DNA of 47,593 nt from Synechococcaceae cyanobacterium SM2_3_2 (lineage in GTDB: Bacteria > Cyanobacteriota > Cyanobacteriia > Thermostichales > Thermostichaceae), in NCBI GenBank assembly GCA_012031565.1, contig JAAUUM010000006.1, positions 1 to 47,593 on the forward strand, written 5' to 3'. Position numbers and translations under genes: made by a program. This document shows, in pieces, positions 28,418-40,600 of this stretch. Each line of letters begins with the position of its first letter. The first letter of the stretch is position 1. Below the pieces are notes generated by a model, which saw only the letters and a list, made by a program, of their open reading frames with translations, was not told the DNA's origin and did no database searches.

Positions 28418-29569
28418 ATGCAGGGGAAACTTCAAGAAATCGATATCCGGAGCATTCTCCAATTGATCGAACTCGGTCAACGCACAGGAGAGCTGTTTGT
28501 GGAAGCCAGTCCCTCAGAGTACTGGTTTGTGTTTTTTTTGAATGGGCGGATCATCTACGCCTCCAATACTGAAGGGAGTATTGGTCGGCTGCGGGATTTC
28601 CTCCATCGTTTTAAGGTCGAAGCGGCTCTCGATCAGGTCAGGATCCCACCCAAGTCTGCCCTCAATGCCCCAGAATATAATCGGCTCTGGTCATTGCTGG
28701 AAAACAACAGCATTGCCCCTGATCAAGGTCGCCAGATTTTGCGGGCCATGGTGCGGGAGGTGCTTTTTGATCTACTCAGCCTCCACCAAGGGGAGTTTAT
28801 CTTTGAGTCTGGATCCCCGCTATCCCCCCAACTCACCGTCTTTGAGGTTACTCCCCTGCTGACGGAGATCATGACCCAGGTTCAGGAGTGGAAAAAGCTT
28901 CATCCCTTTGTCCAGTCGCCTAATCAGGCCCCAGTCATCTTAAATCCGGCTCCTCTCAAGGCCAGTCTGCCTCAGCCGGTTTTCCAAGCCTTCAAACAAT
29001 GGGCTGACGGCAAAACCACCATGCGCCAGATGAGCCGTTATTTGGGCCGAGACACCCTAGCTGTGGCCAAGGCGATGTTTCCCTATATTCGCCAAGGGGC
29101 GATTCAAATGCCAGAGGTGGAAGGGGCACGCCACAGTCGTAACCAAGCCCGATCTGCTGATCGACCTCCCCATGTCTTGTGCATCGATGACAGTATGGCG
29201 ATTCAAAAAACCGTAGAGTTTATTTTGCAAAATGAAGGATATCAAGTCACCACCATCGGCAATCCTCTCAAAGCATTAGGGCAGGTGTTTTTAATTAAGC
29301 CTGATATGGTGCTCTGTGACGTGGCCATGCCCAAGTTGGATGGCTATGAGTTGTGCGCTATGTTACGCAAATCCAACGATTTTCGCGACACACCGATTAT
29401 CATGCTGACGGGTAAGGATGGCTTCACGGATCGAATCAAAGCTCGTATGGCGGGAGCCAATGAATTTTTGAGCAAGCCGTTTGCCGAAAAAGAACTGCTG
29501 ACCATTGTGGAATCTTATGTGGGACTTCCTTCCCCAAGAGCTGCCCATGAAGCACAGACTGTTTCCTAA
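28418..29569 (+). CDS. PatA-type response regulator (DUF4388 plus receiver), PilG/TaxP1-like
   Basis: This 383-residue protein has an N-terminal DUF4388/PatA-type domain (MQGKLQEIDIRSILQLIELGQRTG in part) followed by a linker. It ends in a receiver domain from about residue 245 (HVLCIDDSMAIQK). The phosphoacceptor Asp lies in LCDVAMPKLDGYE, and the conserved Lys is in LSKPFAEKEL. This layout is that of the first regulator in cyanobacterial pilus/phototaxis operons (PilG/TaxP1, PixG). It probably links CheA phosphorylation to pilus-motor polarity, but the DUF4388 partner is not known from this sequence. It is the first gene of an operon running to the CheA gene. SD sequence is weak. Confidence 0.88.
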   Translation: MQGKLQEIDIRSILQLIELGQRTGELFVEASPSEYWFVFFLNGRIIYASNTEGSIGRLRDFLHRFKVEAALDQVRIPPKSALNAPEYNRLWSLLENNSIAPDQGRQILRAMVREVLFDLLSLHQGEFIFESGSPLSPQLTVFEVTPLLTEIMTQVQEWKKLHPFVQSPNQAPVILNPAPLKASLPQPVFQAFKQWADGKTTMRQMSRYLGRDTLAVAKAMFPYIRQGAIQMPEVEGARHSRNQARSADRPPHVLCIDDSMAIQKTVEFILQNEGYQVTTIGNPLKALGQVFLIKPDMVLCDVAMPKLDGYELCAMLRKSNDFRDTPIIMLTGKDGFTDRIKARMAGANEFLSKPFAEKELLTIVESYVGLPSPRAAHEAQTVS

Positions 29570-29817
29570 CCTGCTGTAACCTAAGTAAGGATCCAAACAG
29601 GTATAAAAGAGTGAGGTCTTGAGTGGCATTCCAGTAAGCTGTATTCAACAGCAGCGCTTTTTTGGTCAGTAGCTGCCTGCTCTTGGCCCTTGGGCAAGTC
29701 TCAATCTCCCCTTAAAGTTACCGCAAAGTTACCGCCTCATAGTTACCGCCTTTTGAAGGCACCCTTCTTACTTAACCCACCGAGTTAGCGTCAGCCCCGC
29801 AGCAGGAGAACAAAAAG

Positions 29818-30183
29818 ATGAGCACCATTTTGGTTGTTGAGGATAATCGCACTTACCAGGAGATGATTTCGGAGCTGCTCAAGGAAAACGGCATGGATGT
29901 GGTTACGGCCAGTGATGGCATCGAGGCCATGGAAAAGGTCAAGACTGTCATCCCTGATCTCGTGGTGTTGGATGTGGTGATGCCTCGCATGAATGGCTAC
30001 GAGGTCTGCCGCGAACTGAAAGGGGATCCCAGGACACAGTCGGTCTTGATCGTGATGTGTTCTACTAAAGACCAAGAGTTTGATCGGCACTGGGCCAATA
30101 AACAAGGGGCAGATGCCTATGTGACCAAACCTTTTCGGCCTCAAGAATTGGTGGCCACCATCAAGCAACTGCTGAGGAGATAG
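29818..30183 (+). CDS. CheY-like response regulator 1
   Basis: This stand-alone receiver domain of 121 residues has the acidic pocket ILVVEDN near the N-terminus, the phosphoacceptor Asp in VVLDVVMPRMNGYE, and the conserved Lys in VTKPFRPQEL. There is no output domain. A strong ribosome-binding site (AGGAGA) precedes the ATG. In the corresponding Synechocystis cluster a CheY-like protein (TaxP2/PilH) sits between PilG and the CheW gene, and here two occur in tandem. It may be the diffusible messenger or a phosphate sink. A spacer of about 250 bp before it contains a repeated AAAGTTACCGC. Confidence 0.92.
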   Translation: MSTILVVEDNRTYQEMISELLKENGMDVVTASDGIEAMEKVKTVIPDLVVLDVVMPRMNGYEVCRELKGDPRTQSVLIVMCSTKDQEFDRHWANKQGADAYVTKPFRPQELVATIKQLLRR

Positions 30184-30185
30184 AT

Positions 30186-30566
30186 GTGAGCAAGGTGCTA
30201 GTGGTGGAAGACAGTCCTGCTCAACGGGAAATGATCTCAGGGCTATTGCAACGCAGTGGCCTGGATGTCACCAGCGTCAGTGATGGTCTTGAAGCGATGG
30301 ATCTGATCAAAGGGTTATTGGAGCAGGGGTTGCCCCCGGATTTGGTGGTGTTGGACATCGTCATGCCTCGGATGAATGGCTACGAGGTCTGTCGGCAGAT
30401 TAAGGCCAATCCCGCCACTCAACACTTGCCTGTGGTGATGTGTTCCTCGAAGGGGGAAGAGTTTGATCGCTACTGGGGGCTGCGACAGGGGGCAGATGCT
30501 TATATTGCCAAGCCCTTTCAGCCTCAAGAGTTGGTGGGAACTGTGCGGCAGCTATTGCGAGGATAA
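30186..30566 (+). CDS. CheY-like response regulator 2
   Basis: This second stand-alone receiver has 126 residues. The phosphoacceptor Asp is in VVLDIVMPRMNGYE and the conserved Lys in IAKPFQPQEL. It is similar enough to the preceding receiver to be a tandem duplication. It starts at a GTG two bases after the stop of the first (TAGATGTGAGC). The overlapping ATG gives an immediate TGA, so the GTG must be used and translational coupling is likely. No output domain. The pair may divide roles between output and phosphate sink. Confidence 0.9.
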   Translation: MSKVLVVEDSPAQREMISGLLQRSGLDVTSVSDGLEAMDLIKGLLEQGLPPDLVVLDIVMPRMNGYEVCRQIKANPATQHLPVVMCSSKGEEFDRYWGLRQGADAYIAKPFQPQELVGTVRQLLRG

Positions 30567-30691
30567 CAACTCCGGGATAGACAGGACACAGCAGCAGATT
30601 TACGACCGGGCTAAAGACAAGCAGAAAAGTTCACCATCAGCCCACCATCCATTAGCCCAGTAGCCACGGTAAACCAGATGAGGGATGCGTC

Positions 30692-31261
30692 ATGATAAAC
30701 GAATTGGATCTTGACCTTGATCTTTTGATGGGGGGGGATGAGACCCAAGAACTTCAAGAGCTTAATGCTCCTGAGGGTGAACTTTTCCTCAAGTTCAGGC
30801 TATTGTCAGGGGAAGAACTTGCTCTTTCTGCCCTCGCTGTGGCTGAAGTCATGAGTGTTGCTCCTGAAAAAATCACTCCTGTGCCGAATGTATCACCGCT
30901 GTTGTTGGGTACGCTCAACTTCAGGGGGGAAATCCTTTGGGTGGCTGACTTGGGGCAGTTCCTCGGCGGGGGGACTCCACTGGTACTCGATCGGGCTGAA
31001 ATATCGGTCATTACGGTAAGTGATCAGCAAGATTTGCTGATGGGGCTGGCAGTCGATTTAATTGTGGGTATGGAATGGCTTAAAACTGAAGATATCAATC
31101 CGCAGATTCCATTAGAGGAAACCTTAACGGCAGATGAAGCCGCCACAGATGCGATGAAGCCTTACCTGAAGGGGGAATGGCAGTTTCCATCGGAACGGGC
31201 TTTGTTGCCTCTTTTGGATCAAGTTAAGATCCTCCGCTCTGAACGGTGGATTGCCTCATGA
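30692..31261 (+). CDS. cheW: CheW-like adaptor protein (PilI/TaxW1-like)
   Basis: This 189-residue CheW domain protein physically couples receptor and kinase CheA in chemotaxis arrays. The core spans about residues 28-170 and includes LALSALAVAEVM, VPNVSPLLLGTLNFRGEILWVADLGQFL and VDLIVGMEWL. A short acidic N-terminal extension (NELDLDLDLLMGGDE) resembles the LDLDLD patch near the end of the acidic region of CheA in the same operon. The gene has a good ribosome-binding site and lies between the CheY genes and the receptor gene. Confidence 0.92.
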   Translation: MINELDLDLDLLMGGDETQELQELNAPEGELFLKFRLLSGEELALSALAVAEVMSVAPEKITPVPNVSPLLLGTLNFRGEILWVADLGQFLGGGTPLVLDRAEISVITVSDQQDLLMGLAVDLIVGMEWLKTEDINPQIPLEETLTADEAATDAMKPYLKGEWQFPSERALLPLLDQVKILRSERWIAS

Positions 31262-31350
31262 CCCCAGCAGCATCGACACCCCAGCAGCATCGCCAGCTAC
31301 AACAGCCTATTCGTCAGCCCATTATTGAGTGAGCAAAGGGAGGATCCCCA

Positions 31351-34300
31351 ATGGTTTCGAGTACCGACTATCGCAAAGATTTTAATCAAGCGCTCAAAGC
31401 CTATGCTGATGAGGACTATGAACGGGCTGTAAAGCTTTTTGGTCAGATTACGGCAACTCGGCCTGATGATCCAGAGTTGAAATTATGGCTGGCCTCTGCT
31501 CAACAGCAGGCTGGTAACTATGGGGAGGCGCGCCGCATTTATGAGGAGTTGCTCCGCAGTAGCCCTCATCCCGATCATGTGCAAGCCGCCCAAAATGGTC
31601 TCGATCAGTTGCTCAAAACCCTTGAGAGGACTGGGGTTGACTCCCGGAATAATGGTGGGACGAGTGAACATATCTCCGGGCTTGATGATGGCGGGGATCC
31701 CGGCTATGGATTCTCAAGTCAGTCTGAAGATGGGGGATTTGGCTCGGATGATTTGAGCCTAGACGCCTTCGATAGTGGGGACTTGGGCTCCGTTGATCCA
31801 GAGAACAATGCCCTAGATAACGATTTGAGTTACGACAGCTTTGATGATGATATTTTTGGCTCCCAAAACGGGGATCCAGCCATCAAGGGTTCGGGATCCC
31901 TGGCCAATGATCTGTCAGATTTTGACGAGATGACTGATTTGTTTGCCGAAGCTGGCCCCGATAGCGGTCTTTCCATCCCTGAACCGATGGATGATGTTTT
32001 TTCCTTGGATGAGTTTGATCCTTTCGAGAGTGAGGAGGCTCAAGTAGCGCCAGCACCTAATCATTCACGAGTCACTGGCTCTCGATCCGCTTCTCAGGGC
32101 TATGCAATGGCTGGTAGCCCAACGGTTGAGGAGTCCCTTGACAACTTAGGCTTTGATCAGACCGTTGGTTTTGGCGACTTGGATGATTTCTCTGAATTGG
32201 AAATGTCTGATGATATCGACGGTATATCTGACGGTATATCTGACGGTATATCCATGGATCCCTTGACTGATTTTGGCCCTGCTGAGTCGTCTGGGATGTC
32301 AGGTGAGATGTCAGGGGCGGGGCAGATGGATCCGATGCTGGATTTTGATGATGAGCTAGGGGGCGGGGATCCCTTTATCGAATCTGACATCAGTTTTGAT
32401 GAGGGCATGAGTCTGGATTTTGAGAGCAACAGCCCTGATGATTTGAATTTTGACGATCAAGACCTAACCTTTGACGATGAGGTCAGCTTTTCCGCCAGTC
32501 CTGCCACTCAAGAGGAAAGTCTGGATTTTGTCACCTTTGAGAGGGGGGTTCAAACCGCAGGCTTTGAGTCTGCCTACCCCACCCCACAGGCTATCAAGAC
32601 CGTCACAGATGCTCCCCTAGATCAAAACGACGACGATGGGTTAGACTTTGGCGCTTATGACAACTGGGATCAGGCAGAGACTCAAGCTGCATCGGGATCC
32701 CAGGATGATGAATTGGCCTCTATCGAGTTTGGCACCATCGCATCGGGATCCACAAATCTCTCCGACTTTGATCTCGATGATGATTTCGATGGGGCTGGGT
32801 TTGATGACTCCAGCGTGACCATGATTAGCTCAGGCGGTAACTCGGACTTTTTGGCAGGGCAAGCCGTCGCACCACTAAGTGAACCGATCCCCGCCCCAAC
32901 GGATATCGACGATGGAGGTAATGGGCCTTCACTGTTTGACATTGATGAGTTGGACAGTCTGGATCGAGAGTTAGCAGCCATGGATAGTGGCGATCAGGTG
33001 GATGATCTTTTCATCCAGGATGATGACGGGCCAGTGCCATTCTCCTCGGGTGGCATGTCTTCTAGCGGTATGGGAGCAGCTGCATTACCCATCGCCTCGG
33101 TGCCAACTTCCAGCCGAGATTCTTTGACCACTAAGCCTGTCACCCAATCGCAACCAGCTTGGCTGCAAAATCGTCCTACCGCAGACAAATTCCTTTGGAT
33201 CTCCGCTATCCAAAGTCTGGTGGGCTTAGGGGTTGGCGTTGGCATCTATGTCGGGGGAGGGGCCGTGCTGTCGGACAGTGGCGGTCGAGCGGTCGGCGGG
33301 CTAGTGGCGGGAGCCTTAGCTGGCGGCATTGTGGGCACCATGTTGGGATCCTCAGTCGCCAAACACACTCGTTCCACCACCAATGATCTATCCAACAACT
33401 TCACAGCCTTATCCCAGGGCAACTTTGATGTTCAGGCGGCGGTGTGTGCCAACGATGAACTGGGCCGCTTGGCCAATAGCTTTAATCAAATGGTGGGGGC
33501 GGTTGAGTCCAACATCACCGACCTGCAACAACGGGCTGCTGAGCAAGGGCAGGCCAAAGAAGACCTGCAACGACAGGTGATTCGCCTCTTGGATGACGTG
33601 GAAGGGGCGGCGCGGGGTGACCTGACGGTGCGAGCAGAGGTGACTGCCGACGTCTTGGGCGCTGTGGCTGACTCCTTCAACTTGACCATTCGCAGCCTGC
33701 GGGACATTGTGAGCCAGGTGAAACGGGCGGCCACGTCGGTGAATGATGCGGCCTTCCAAAACGAGGATTTTGCCCGTAGCTTGTCATCGGATGCCTTGCG
33801 CCAAGTGGAGGATATCTCCAACACCCTCAACTCAGTGCAGCAAATGACCACCTCCATTCAACAGGTGGCCAGTAATGCCCGAGAAGCTGCCATGGTGGCG
33901 GCCCAGGCATCTCAGGCGGCTCTGAGGGGAGGAGAGGCCGTGGATCGGACGGTGGCCGGTATCTTGGAGATTCGAGAAACCGTGGCAGAGACCACCCGTA
34001 AGGTGAAACGGTTGGCGGAATCATCTCAGGAGATTTCCAAAATCGTGGCGTTGATTTCGTCCATTGCCTCCCGCACCAACCTATTGGCCTTAAATGCCAG
34101 TATTGAGGCGGCCCGAGCGGGAGAATCGGGTCGGGGCTTTGCGATTGTGGCGGATGAAGTGCGGCAACTGGCAGACCGAGCCGCCAAGGCTTCCAAAGAG
34201 ATCGAGCAGATCGTGTTGCAGATTCAATCGGAAACTGGCACGGTGATGACCGCCATGGAGGAGGGCACTCAGCAGGTGATTGAGGGTACCCGACGGGCGG

Positions 34301-34557
34301 AACAAGCCAAGAGTAGCTTGGATGAGATCATTGAGGTCAGTCGCCAGATTGACGACCTGGTTCAGGCCATTTCGGGTGAAACGGTTCAACAGACCGAAAC
34401 ATCTCGATCGGTGGCTCATGTGATGCAAGCTCTGGAATTGACCGCTAATGAGACCTCAAAAGAGTCTCAGCAGGTGGCCACCTCATTGCGGCAGTTGGTT
34501 TCGATCGCCAGTGAGTTGCAGTCCTCGGTCGGTCGATTTAAGGTGGGCGAAGAGTAA
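31351..34557 (+). CDS. Methyl-accepting chemotaxis protein with TPR-like and acidic N-terminal region (PilJ/TaxD1-like)
   Basis: This 1,068-residue receptor has an N-terminal TPR-like helical block (about residues 5-90, [21 protein letters not shown]). A region of roughly 500 residues follows, rich in Asp, Ser, Gly and Phe and apparently disordered. Two glycine-rich hydrophobic helices lie back to back at about 613-670 with almost no loop between them. Then come a HAMP-like segment ([24 protein letters not shown]) and a classical signalling domain with the hairpin tip [31 protein letters not shown] in parts. There is no periplasmic sensing domain. A three-copy 12-bp repeat codes for DGIS repeats near residue 290. 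The gene is preceded by AGGGAGG. It lies next to CheW and CheA. The stimulus is probably relayed by a cytoplasmic or membrane partner. Confidence 0.9.
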   Translation: MVSSTDYRKDFNQALKAYADEDYERAVKLFGQITATRPDDPELKLWLASAQQQAGNYGEARRIYEELLRSSPHPDHVQAAQNGLDQLLKTLERTGVDSRNNGGTSEHISGLDDGGDPGYGFSSQSEDGGFGSDDLSLDAFDSGDLGSVDPENNALDNDLSYDSFDDDIFGSQNGDPAIKGSGSLANDLSDFDEMTDLFAEAGPDSGLSIPEPMDDVFSLDEFDPFESEEAQVAPAPNHSRVTGSRSASQGYAMAGSPTVEESLDNLGFDQTVGFGDLDDFSELEMSDDIDGISDGISDGISMDPLTDFGPAESSGMSGEMSGAGQMDPMLDFDDELGGGDPFIESDISFDEGMSLDFESNSPDDLNFDDQDLTFDDEVSFSASPATQEESLDFVTFERGVQTAGFESAYPTPQAIKTVTDAPLDQNDDDGLDFGAYDNWDQAETQAASGSQDDELASIEFGTIASGSTNLSDFDLDDDFDGAGFDDSSVTMISSGGNSDFLAGQAVAPLSEPIPAPTDIDDGGNGPSLFDIDELDSLDRELAAMDSGDQVDDLFIQDDDGPVPFSSGGMSSSGMGAAALPIASVPTSSRDSLTTKPVTQSQPAWLQNRPTADKFLWISAIQSLVGLGVGVGIYVGGGAVLSDSGGRAVGGLVAGALAGGIVGTMLGSSVAKHTRSTTNDLSNNFTALSQGNFDVQAAVCANDELGRLANSFNQMVGAVESNITDLQQRAAEQGQAKEDLQRQVIRLLDDVEGAARGDLTVRAEVTADVLGAVADSFNLTIRSLRDIVSQVKRAATSVNDAAFQNEDFARSLSSDALRQVEDISNTLNSVQQMTTSIQQVASNAREAAMVAAQASQAALRGGEAVDRTVAGILEIRETVAETTRKVKRLAESSQEISKIVALISSIASRTNLLALNASIEAARAGESGRGFAIVADEVRQLADRAAKASKEIEQIVLQIQSETGTVMTAMEEGTQQVIEGTRRAEQAKSSLDEIIEVSRQIDDLVQAISGETVQQTETSRSVAHVMQALELTANETSKESQQVATSLRQLVSIASELQSSVGRFKVGEE
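32218..32253 (+). repeat. 12-bp in-frame tandem repeat in the MCP gene
   Basis: Three copies of GACGGTATATCT (last with one change) encode DGIS repeated three times in the acidic region. Being a multiple of three, copy-number change would not break the frame. Confidence 0.85.
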
Positions 34558-34657
34558 CTGGGCACTGGGGCTGCTGACCTTAAGCAAATCTGGATCCTGG
34601 CTGAGTTGAATAATTCAATGTTTACTTTGTAACAAAGCTCTAGGGAGTGTCCCTGCC

Positions 34658-37600
34658 ATGAACCAAGAAGCCCAACAGCGGATCCTTGGCTACTTTATTG
34701 AAGAGTCCCGCGATCACTTGACCACGATTGAGCAAGGCTTGCTCAGCCTGAGAGAAAGTCTCACGGATGGAGAGCTGATCAATGAACTCTTTCGGGCGGC
34801 TCACTCCATCAAGGGTGGCGCAGCAATGCTCAACTTGGGGCCGATTCAGCGGGTTGCTCACCGCATGGAGGATTTTTTCAACGTCTTTCGCTCCCGAGAG
34901 GGACGGGTGCCTGTTGACCAGCACCTAGAGAGTCTCCTGTTGCAAGGGTATGACGTTCTAGCCATGTTGCTAGAAGAACTCCAAAGTCCAACGGGTCTTT
35001 CGGAAGCCACTGGACGCAGTGCCCTAGAAGGGCTAGAGCCAGTTTTTGCAGAGACTGAGAACCATCTCTATAGCCTTTTAGGCGAAAGCAATCCTAATGC
35101 CGCTTCTGCCGCTCCGGTGGTGGCCCCTGTCGCCGCTCCGGTGGAAACCATTGAGATGGCCTTGACCCAACGACTGCCTCAACAGATGAGGGAGATGCTG
35201 GAGTTATTCAAACAACGGGATCAATCTGGCGTACGCGACCAATTGTTGCGTGTAGTGGGATCCCTGCGAGAGATTGGTCAGACCCATCGCCTAGCCGGTT
35301 GGGAGCAACTAACAGAAGCCATTCGCGCTGCCATTGCTAATCCTGGCAGCGATCTACGCAGTCTGGCTCTGATCGTATTGCGGGATTTGAAGCAAAGCCA
35401 GCAAGCGCTTGTGCTCAATCCCGCCGAACAGGTGAAACCCTCCGCAGACCTTTTAGCCCTGTCTGCCCCAGTTGTTGCTGCAACTGCTGCTGCAACCAAT
35501 CCCACCCCAGCTGTGCCTGAGCCGCCACCCATGACGGACTCCCAACGGCGGATCATGGGCTTCTTTTTGGAAGAGGCGCAGGAACATCTGCAAACGATTG
35601 AGCAGGGGTTGCTCAATTTGCGGCAACAGGCTACCGATGCCGAGTTGATCAATGAGCTGTTCAGGGCGGCCCATTCCATCAAAGGGGGAGCTGCCCAATT
35701 AGGCTTCAGCACTATCCAGAAGACCGCCCATCGACTAGAGGACTGCTTCACCTTTTTCCGCAATCATCCCGGCGGGATCCCGGTGGATCAAGCCCTAGAG
35801 AGTTTGCTGTTAAAGGGCTATGACGGCTTAGCTCGGCTGTTGGGACGGTTACAGGATTCCGGTTTTGTGCCAGAAGCGGAAGGGGAGGCTGTTTGGGTTG
35901 AGATGGAACCCGTCTTGAATCAGGCAGAACAGCGGATCCAGCAGCTCTTAGCAGGCGAGGTCGCCGCTGTTGAGGATGCCACCCCGCCGCCACAACAGGA
36001 TGCCCTGACCATTGCCATTCAACAGACTATCCCGCAGATTTTGCGGCAGATGTTGGATCTGTTTAAGCAAGGGGATGGATCCCAGGCAGCCCTATTGGGT
36101 CAGGTGGCACATCTTCATCAGATGGGGCAAGACTATCAGATGGCCAAATGGGTGGCTTTGGTGGATGTGGTCGAGGAGATTTTGGCTCAGCCCACTTGTT
36201 CGATGGCCACTGTTGCCCTGCCCATCCTGCGTAACCTGAAGCAAGCTCACCAGGCTTTGGTCGCGGGATCCTGGGATCAGATTCAGCCCTCCCCAGATTT
36301 GGTCGCCCTTCGGCCCGAGCCGATTGTGGAGGTTGAACCTGATATCGTTGAGCCTGACATCTTTGAAGAGCTGGTTACCCTTGGCGGGGATGAAGACAGC
36401 CTTGTTGAGCATGAGATTGGGTTAGAGGCTGATGCCACAGCGGCTTGGGGTGATCTGGGGTCGGACAGTGTGTTGCCCCCAGTGGATGAGGTGGTTGAGC
36501 TAGACTCCACAGCCGATGCCGACGCGATGACCGATTTATTTGACAACAGTTTCAGTGAGTCACCAGAGCCATCAGGGTTGATGGAGCCGGACTCGACCTT
36601 GGATGCCCCTGTGGCGCTTGGGCAGGAAGCCATTGCAACCCAGGAGACCATCTTGGAGGAAGAAGATAGCTTTGCCTCCGTTTTTGGCACGATGGATCCG
36701 GACTTAGAACCCTTTTCCCCAATGGGTCTGGAGGATCCCTTTGACCTTGAGGCCCCCCTTCCTCTCGAAGCCAGTCATGGGGACTTCGAGGCCACCGCCG
36801 CTGCATCTTTCATAGATAGCGAGGTGAGCGAAGAGCAGGATTTGGCAGATTTATTGGGGGAGGCTTTTGAGACTGAACCGACCTCGATAGAGACAGGGAT
36901 CCCTGATGTTGGCCTGGATGAGCAAGAGATGATCTTGCCGGAATTGGAGATCGTCAATGATCTGATGGAACGTTCAGATCTGGTGGATCTGCCGCAGACC
37001 CAGATTGAGGATGCCTTTGATCAAGTTTTTGATGGCCTCGATCAAGATCTCCCCACTGAAGAGGCTGAGACGTCATTCCAGGATCCCTGGCTGGATATGG
37101 ATGTGCTCCTGACGGATGAGAGCAGCGGGATCCCTGAGGATGTAGACACAGATTTGGTGTCCCTGTTTGAGTCTCTGATCCCGGAGAGCGAGGAGGATTT
37201 GTCCCTTGCGCCCCAAGCAGAGACAGCGTTATCCATTGCAACACCCGATGATCCTTCCACAGATGATCTGGGATTTGAGACCAGCATTCAGTTTGCCTCC
37301 ACCATTTCCTTAGAACCCGTGCAGACGGAGAGCCTAGGGGACGTCACCGGAGATGAGAACGGGGAGAGGGAGCCAGACTTCTGGGATACTCTTGCTACTG
37401 AACCGGAGTCCACCCTCAGTGAAGATGTACAGCCAGGGCTAACCGCTTTCTCCGAAGAGGACTTTGCCCCGGCTCCTCTCACTCTAGATGCCGATGACGA
37501 AGCGGCTTTTGCCGATCTCTTTATTAATGCAGCGGAACAAGCGGCCACAGAAGAGATTCCTGATATGGCCTGGATCAGTCAGGACTCTGGGCTGAATGAC

Positions 37601-40600
37601 CGGGCTGAACAGCCTGAGTGGTCGGAAGCCGTGATTGAGGCCAAAGCTGATCAGGATCTAGCTGATTTGTTTGGGGATCTGTCCGAAGAACCGCTTGATG
37701 TCTCTGAAACTGTGGTCACGTCTTCAGCGATCACAGATGTATTGGATCCCTTTGATGTTGACGGTGAAGAACCCGCGGTGGAGATGGCAGAAGGATCGGC
37801 AGATCTATCCGAAGCTGTCGAAAGCTCTCTTCTCTCCTTCTCAGCAGCTACGACTCAGATCTTGGATGCTCCTGATCTGACCGAGGCAGAGAATGTCACA
37901 GACTTTTTAGAAGAACAGGTTGGTGCTGATGAGAGCTTCGAGGATTTCTTGGGGGATCCGTTTGCCGATGCCGAGGCAGAAGCTGGCGATCTAGTCGCTA
38001 TTTTTGAGAGCGAGGATGACAGCAGCAGTGAGACTGCCGTTGTTGCTTCTCTGTCTGACTCTGAAGAGGATACCTCTGGGCTGATAACTGGCCTGATAGA
38101 AGAACAAGTCAGCGATCAGCAGAGCTTCGAGGATTTCTTGGGGGATCCGTTTGCCGATGCTGAGGCAGAAACTGGCGATCTAGTCGCCATTTTTGAGAGC
38201 GAGGATGACAACAGCAGTGAGCCTGCTATTGTTGCTTCTCTGTCTGAACCCCAGTTAGATGACGATCAGCTTATTGATCATATTGATCAATTTATTGATG
38301 ACAGTGGCAAATTGGTTGTAGGTGATGAATCCGTCGATCTGCCGGGGGACTTTTGGAGTCCAGATCCAGAACTGAGCGGGGATCCGTTTGAGTCGGATGG
38401 GGGCGAAAACGCACCTACGCTAGATTCCGCAGCCGAGATAGCAACCGAGATAGAAGATAGTCTTTCCCTGGATGACCTTTTTCAAGGGGATCTCAGTCGG
38501 TCGGCTCAAGATGAAGAGACCAACGCCACAGAGGATCCATTTGCTGACTTTGAGGTGACCGACCAGCAGGGCGCGGATAGATCGGAGGATACCCTAGCAT
38601 CCGCTAGTCTGGATGACCTGTTTGCAGACCTTTCTCTGTTGGAGCAGCATGAAACAGAGGGATCCCTAGTCTCAGATGATCTGACTAATTTCTTGGCAGA
38701 ATCATCATCAGATGAGATTGGGGATGCACCTGATCTCTGGATCTCAGATATAGATTTAAAAGATGCGGCGATCGAATCAAGCACCCATGAATCTACCCTG
38801 GATGTCTCTGAGGAAGTTCAGTCTGATGACAGCATATTTGCAGGGTTAGATGACCTATTTGGGGACGCCCCTATTGATGAGACAGGGGACTGGGCTGAAA
38901 CAGCTGAATCAAGTAGCAGTATTGATGAGGTCAGCGGTGAATCTACACTGGATATCTCTGAAGAGGTTCAGTCTGATGACAGCATGTTTGCAGGCTTAGA
39001 CGACCTGTTTGGGGAAGCCTCTACTGATGAGATCAGCGGCGAACCCTCGCTGGGTATTTCTGAGGAAGTCCAGTCCGATGACAGTATGTTTGCAGGCATA
39101 GAGGATCTGTTTGGGGATCCGAGGCTGGATGACAGCTTTGTGGAAAATGCAATAACAGAAGAGTGGGAACCCTCTGGCGAAGATACAGAGTCCAGTCATT
39201 TGCTTGCCGATCTAGACGACTTATTCTCTGATGAGACAACAGCAGAAGAACAAGTCTCCAATGCCTCTGAGGACTCAGGGATCCCGGTTCCTGGGCTCAA
39301 TTTGGAGACTGCTGAGACTGATTCCCTCAGTTCTGACTTCAATGAGTTAGATGCGCTTTTTGCCGATGATTTGATGGGAGGATTTGGGGGTGAAACCCAA
39401 GCACCCACTGCCGAGAGCGACAACGCAGCGGCTGAGAGAGAAACCAACGCTTTCGTCAGCAATTTTGAGCAGGATCTAGACAATCTGTGGAATGAGGATG
39501 AGGACTTTAACCAAGCGAATGGCAATGGGGCCGGAGATAACTTTGAACCTCGCCTCGATCACCTCGCCTCCTTGTTTGACTCATCCGATGACATGGATCC
39601 CAGTATGGACTCCACCATTCCTGCTTCTGCGGTGGTGGGACATCCCGTCAGCGACAGTGCCGAGGGGCTGGAATTGGATTTGGATAAAGAATTGGAGGCT
39701 ATTCTAGGAGATCTGGATCTGGATCTGGATGCGCCTGCCCCTGCTGTCTCTGTGAAACCAGCTGTCGTAGCACCTACCGCTCCGGCTCCCGCCACCACCC
39801 GCCGCTCCACTAACTTTTCCAATCAGACCATGCGGGTGGAAGTACGCCACCTCGACCAAATCAACAACTTGGTGGGAGAGATGGTGGTCAACCGCAACAG
39901 CATGGAACAGAACCATGTACGTCTGCGGCAATTTTTAGACGGTCTATTGGGTCGGGTACAACAGCTGAGCGATCTGGGTCAGCAAATGCAGGATCAGTAC
40001 GACCGTTCGTTGTTGGAAACCGCTCTGTTATCGGGCACAACCCGCAGCAGTGGAGGTTATGGCGGCAACGGTAGCAGTTCCAGTGGATCCTCTTTCTACA
40101 GCACTGGACATCAGGCCCACGGATTTGATGCCCTAGAGATGGATCGCTTTAGTGCCTTCCATGCCCTGTCTCAGGAGATCATTGAGTTGATCGTCCGGGT
40201 GCGAGAATCCTCCTCGGATATTGAGTTTGCGGTGGATGAAGCAGAGCAGGTGGCCCGTCAGTTCCGGCAAGTGACCACCCAATTGCAGGAGGGTCTCAAC
40301 CGGGCTCGGATGGTGCCTTTCTCTCAGATTGCCGATCGGTTGCCCCGTGCCATTCGAGATCTGTCCATTAAGACTGGCAAACAGGCCACATTAGAGGTAG
40401 AAGGCCGTGATACCTCGATTGATAAAGCCATCCTGGAAGAGCTTTATGACCCCATGACCCACTTGGTCAACAATGCCTTGGTGCATGGTATCGAGACCCC
40501 CAACGAGCGTAAACAGAGTGGAAAAATCCAGAGGGCAAGATCAAGATTCGGGCTTTTTATCAGGGTAACCAGTCCATCATCATTGTCAGCGATGACGGTG

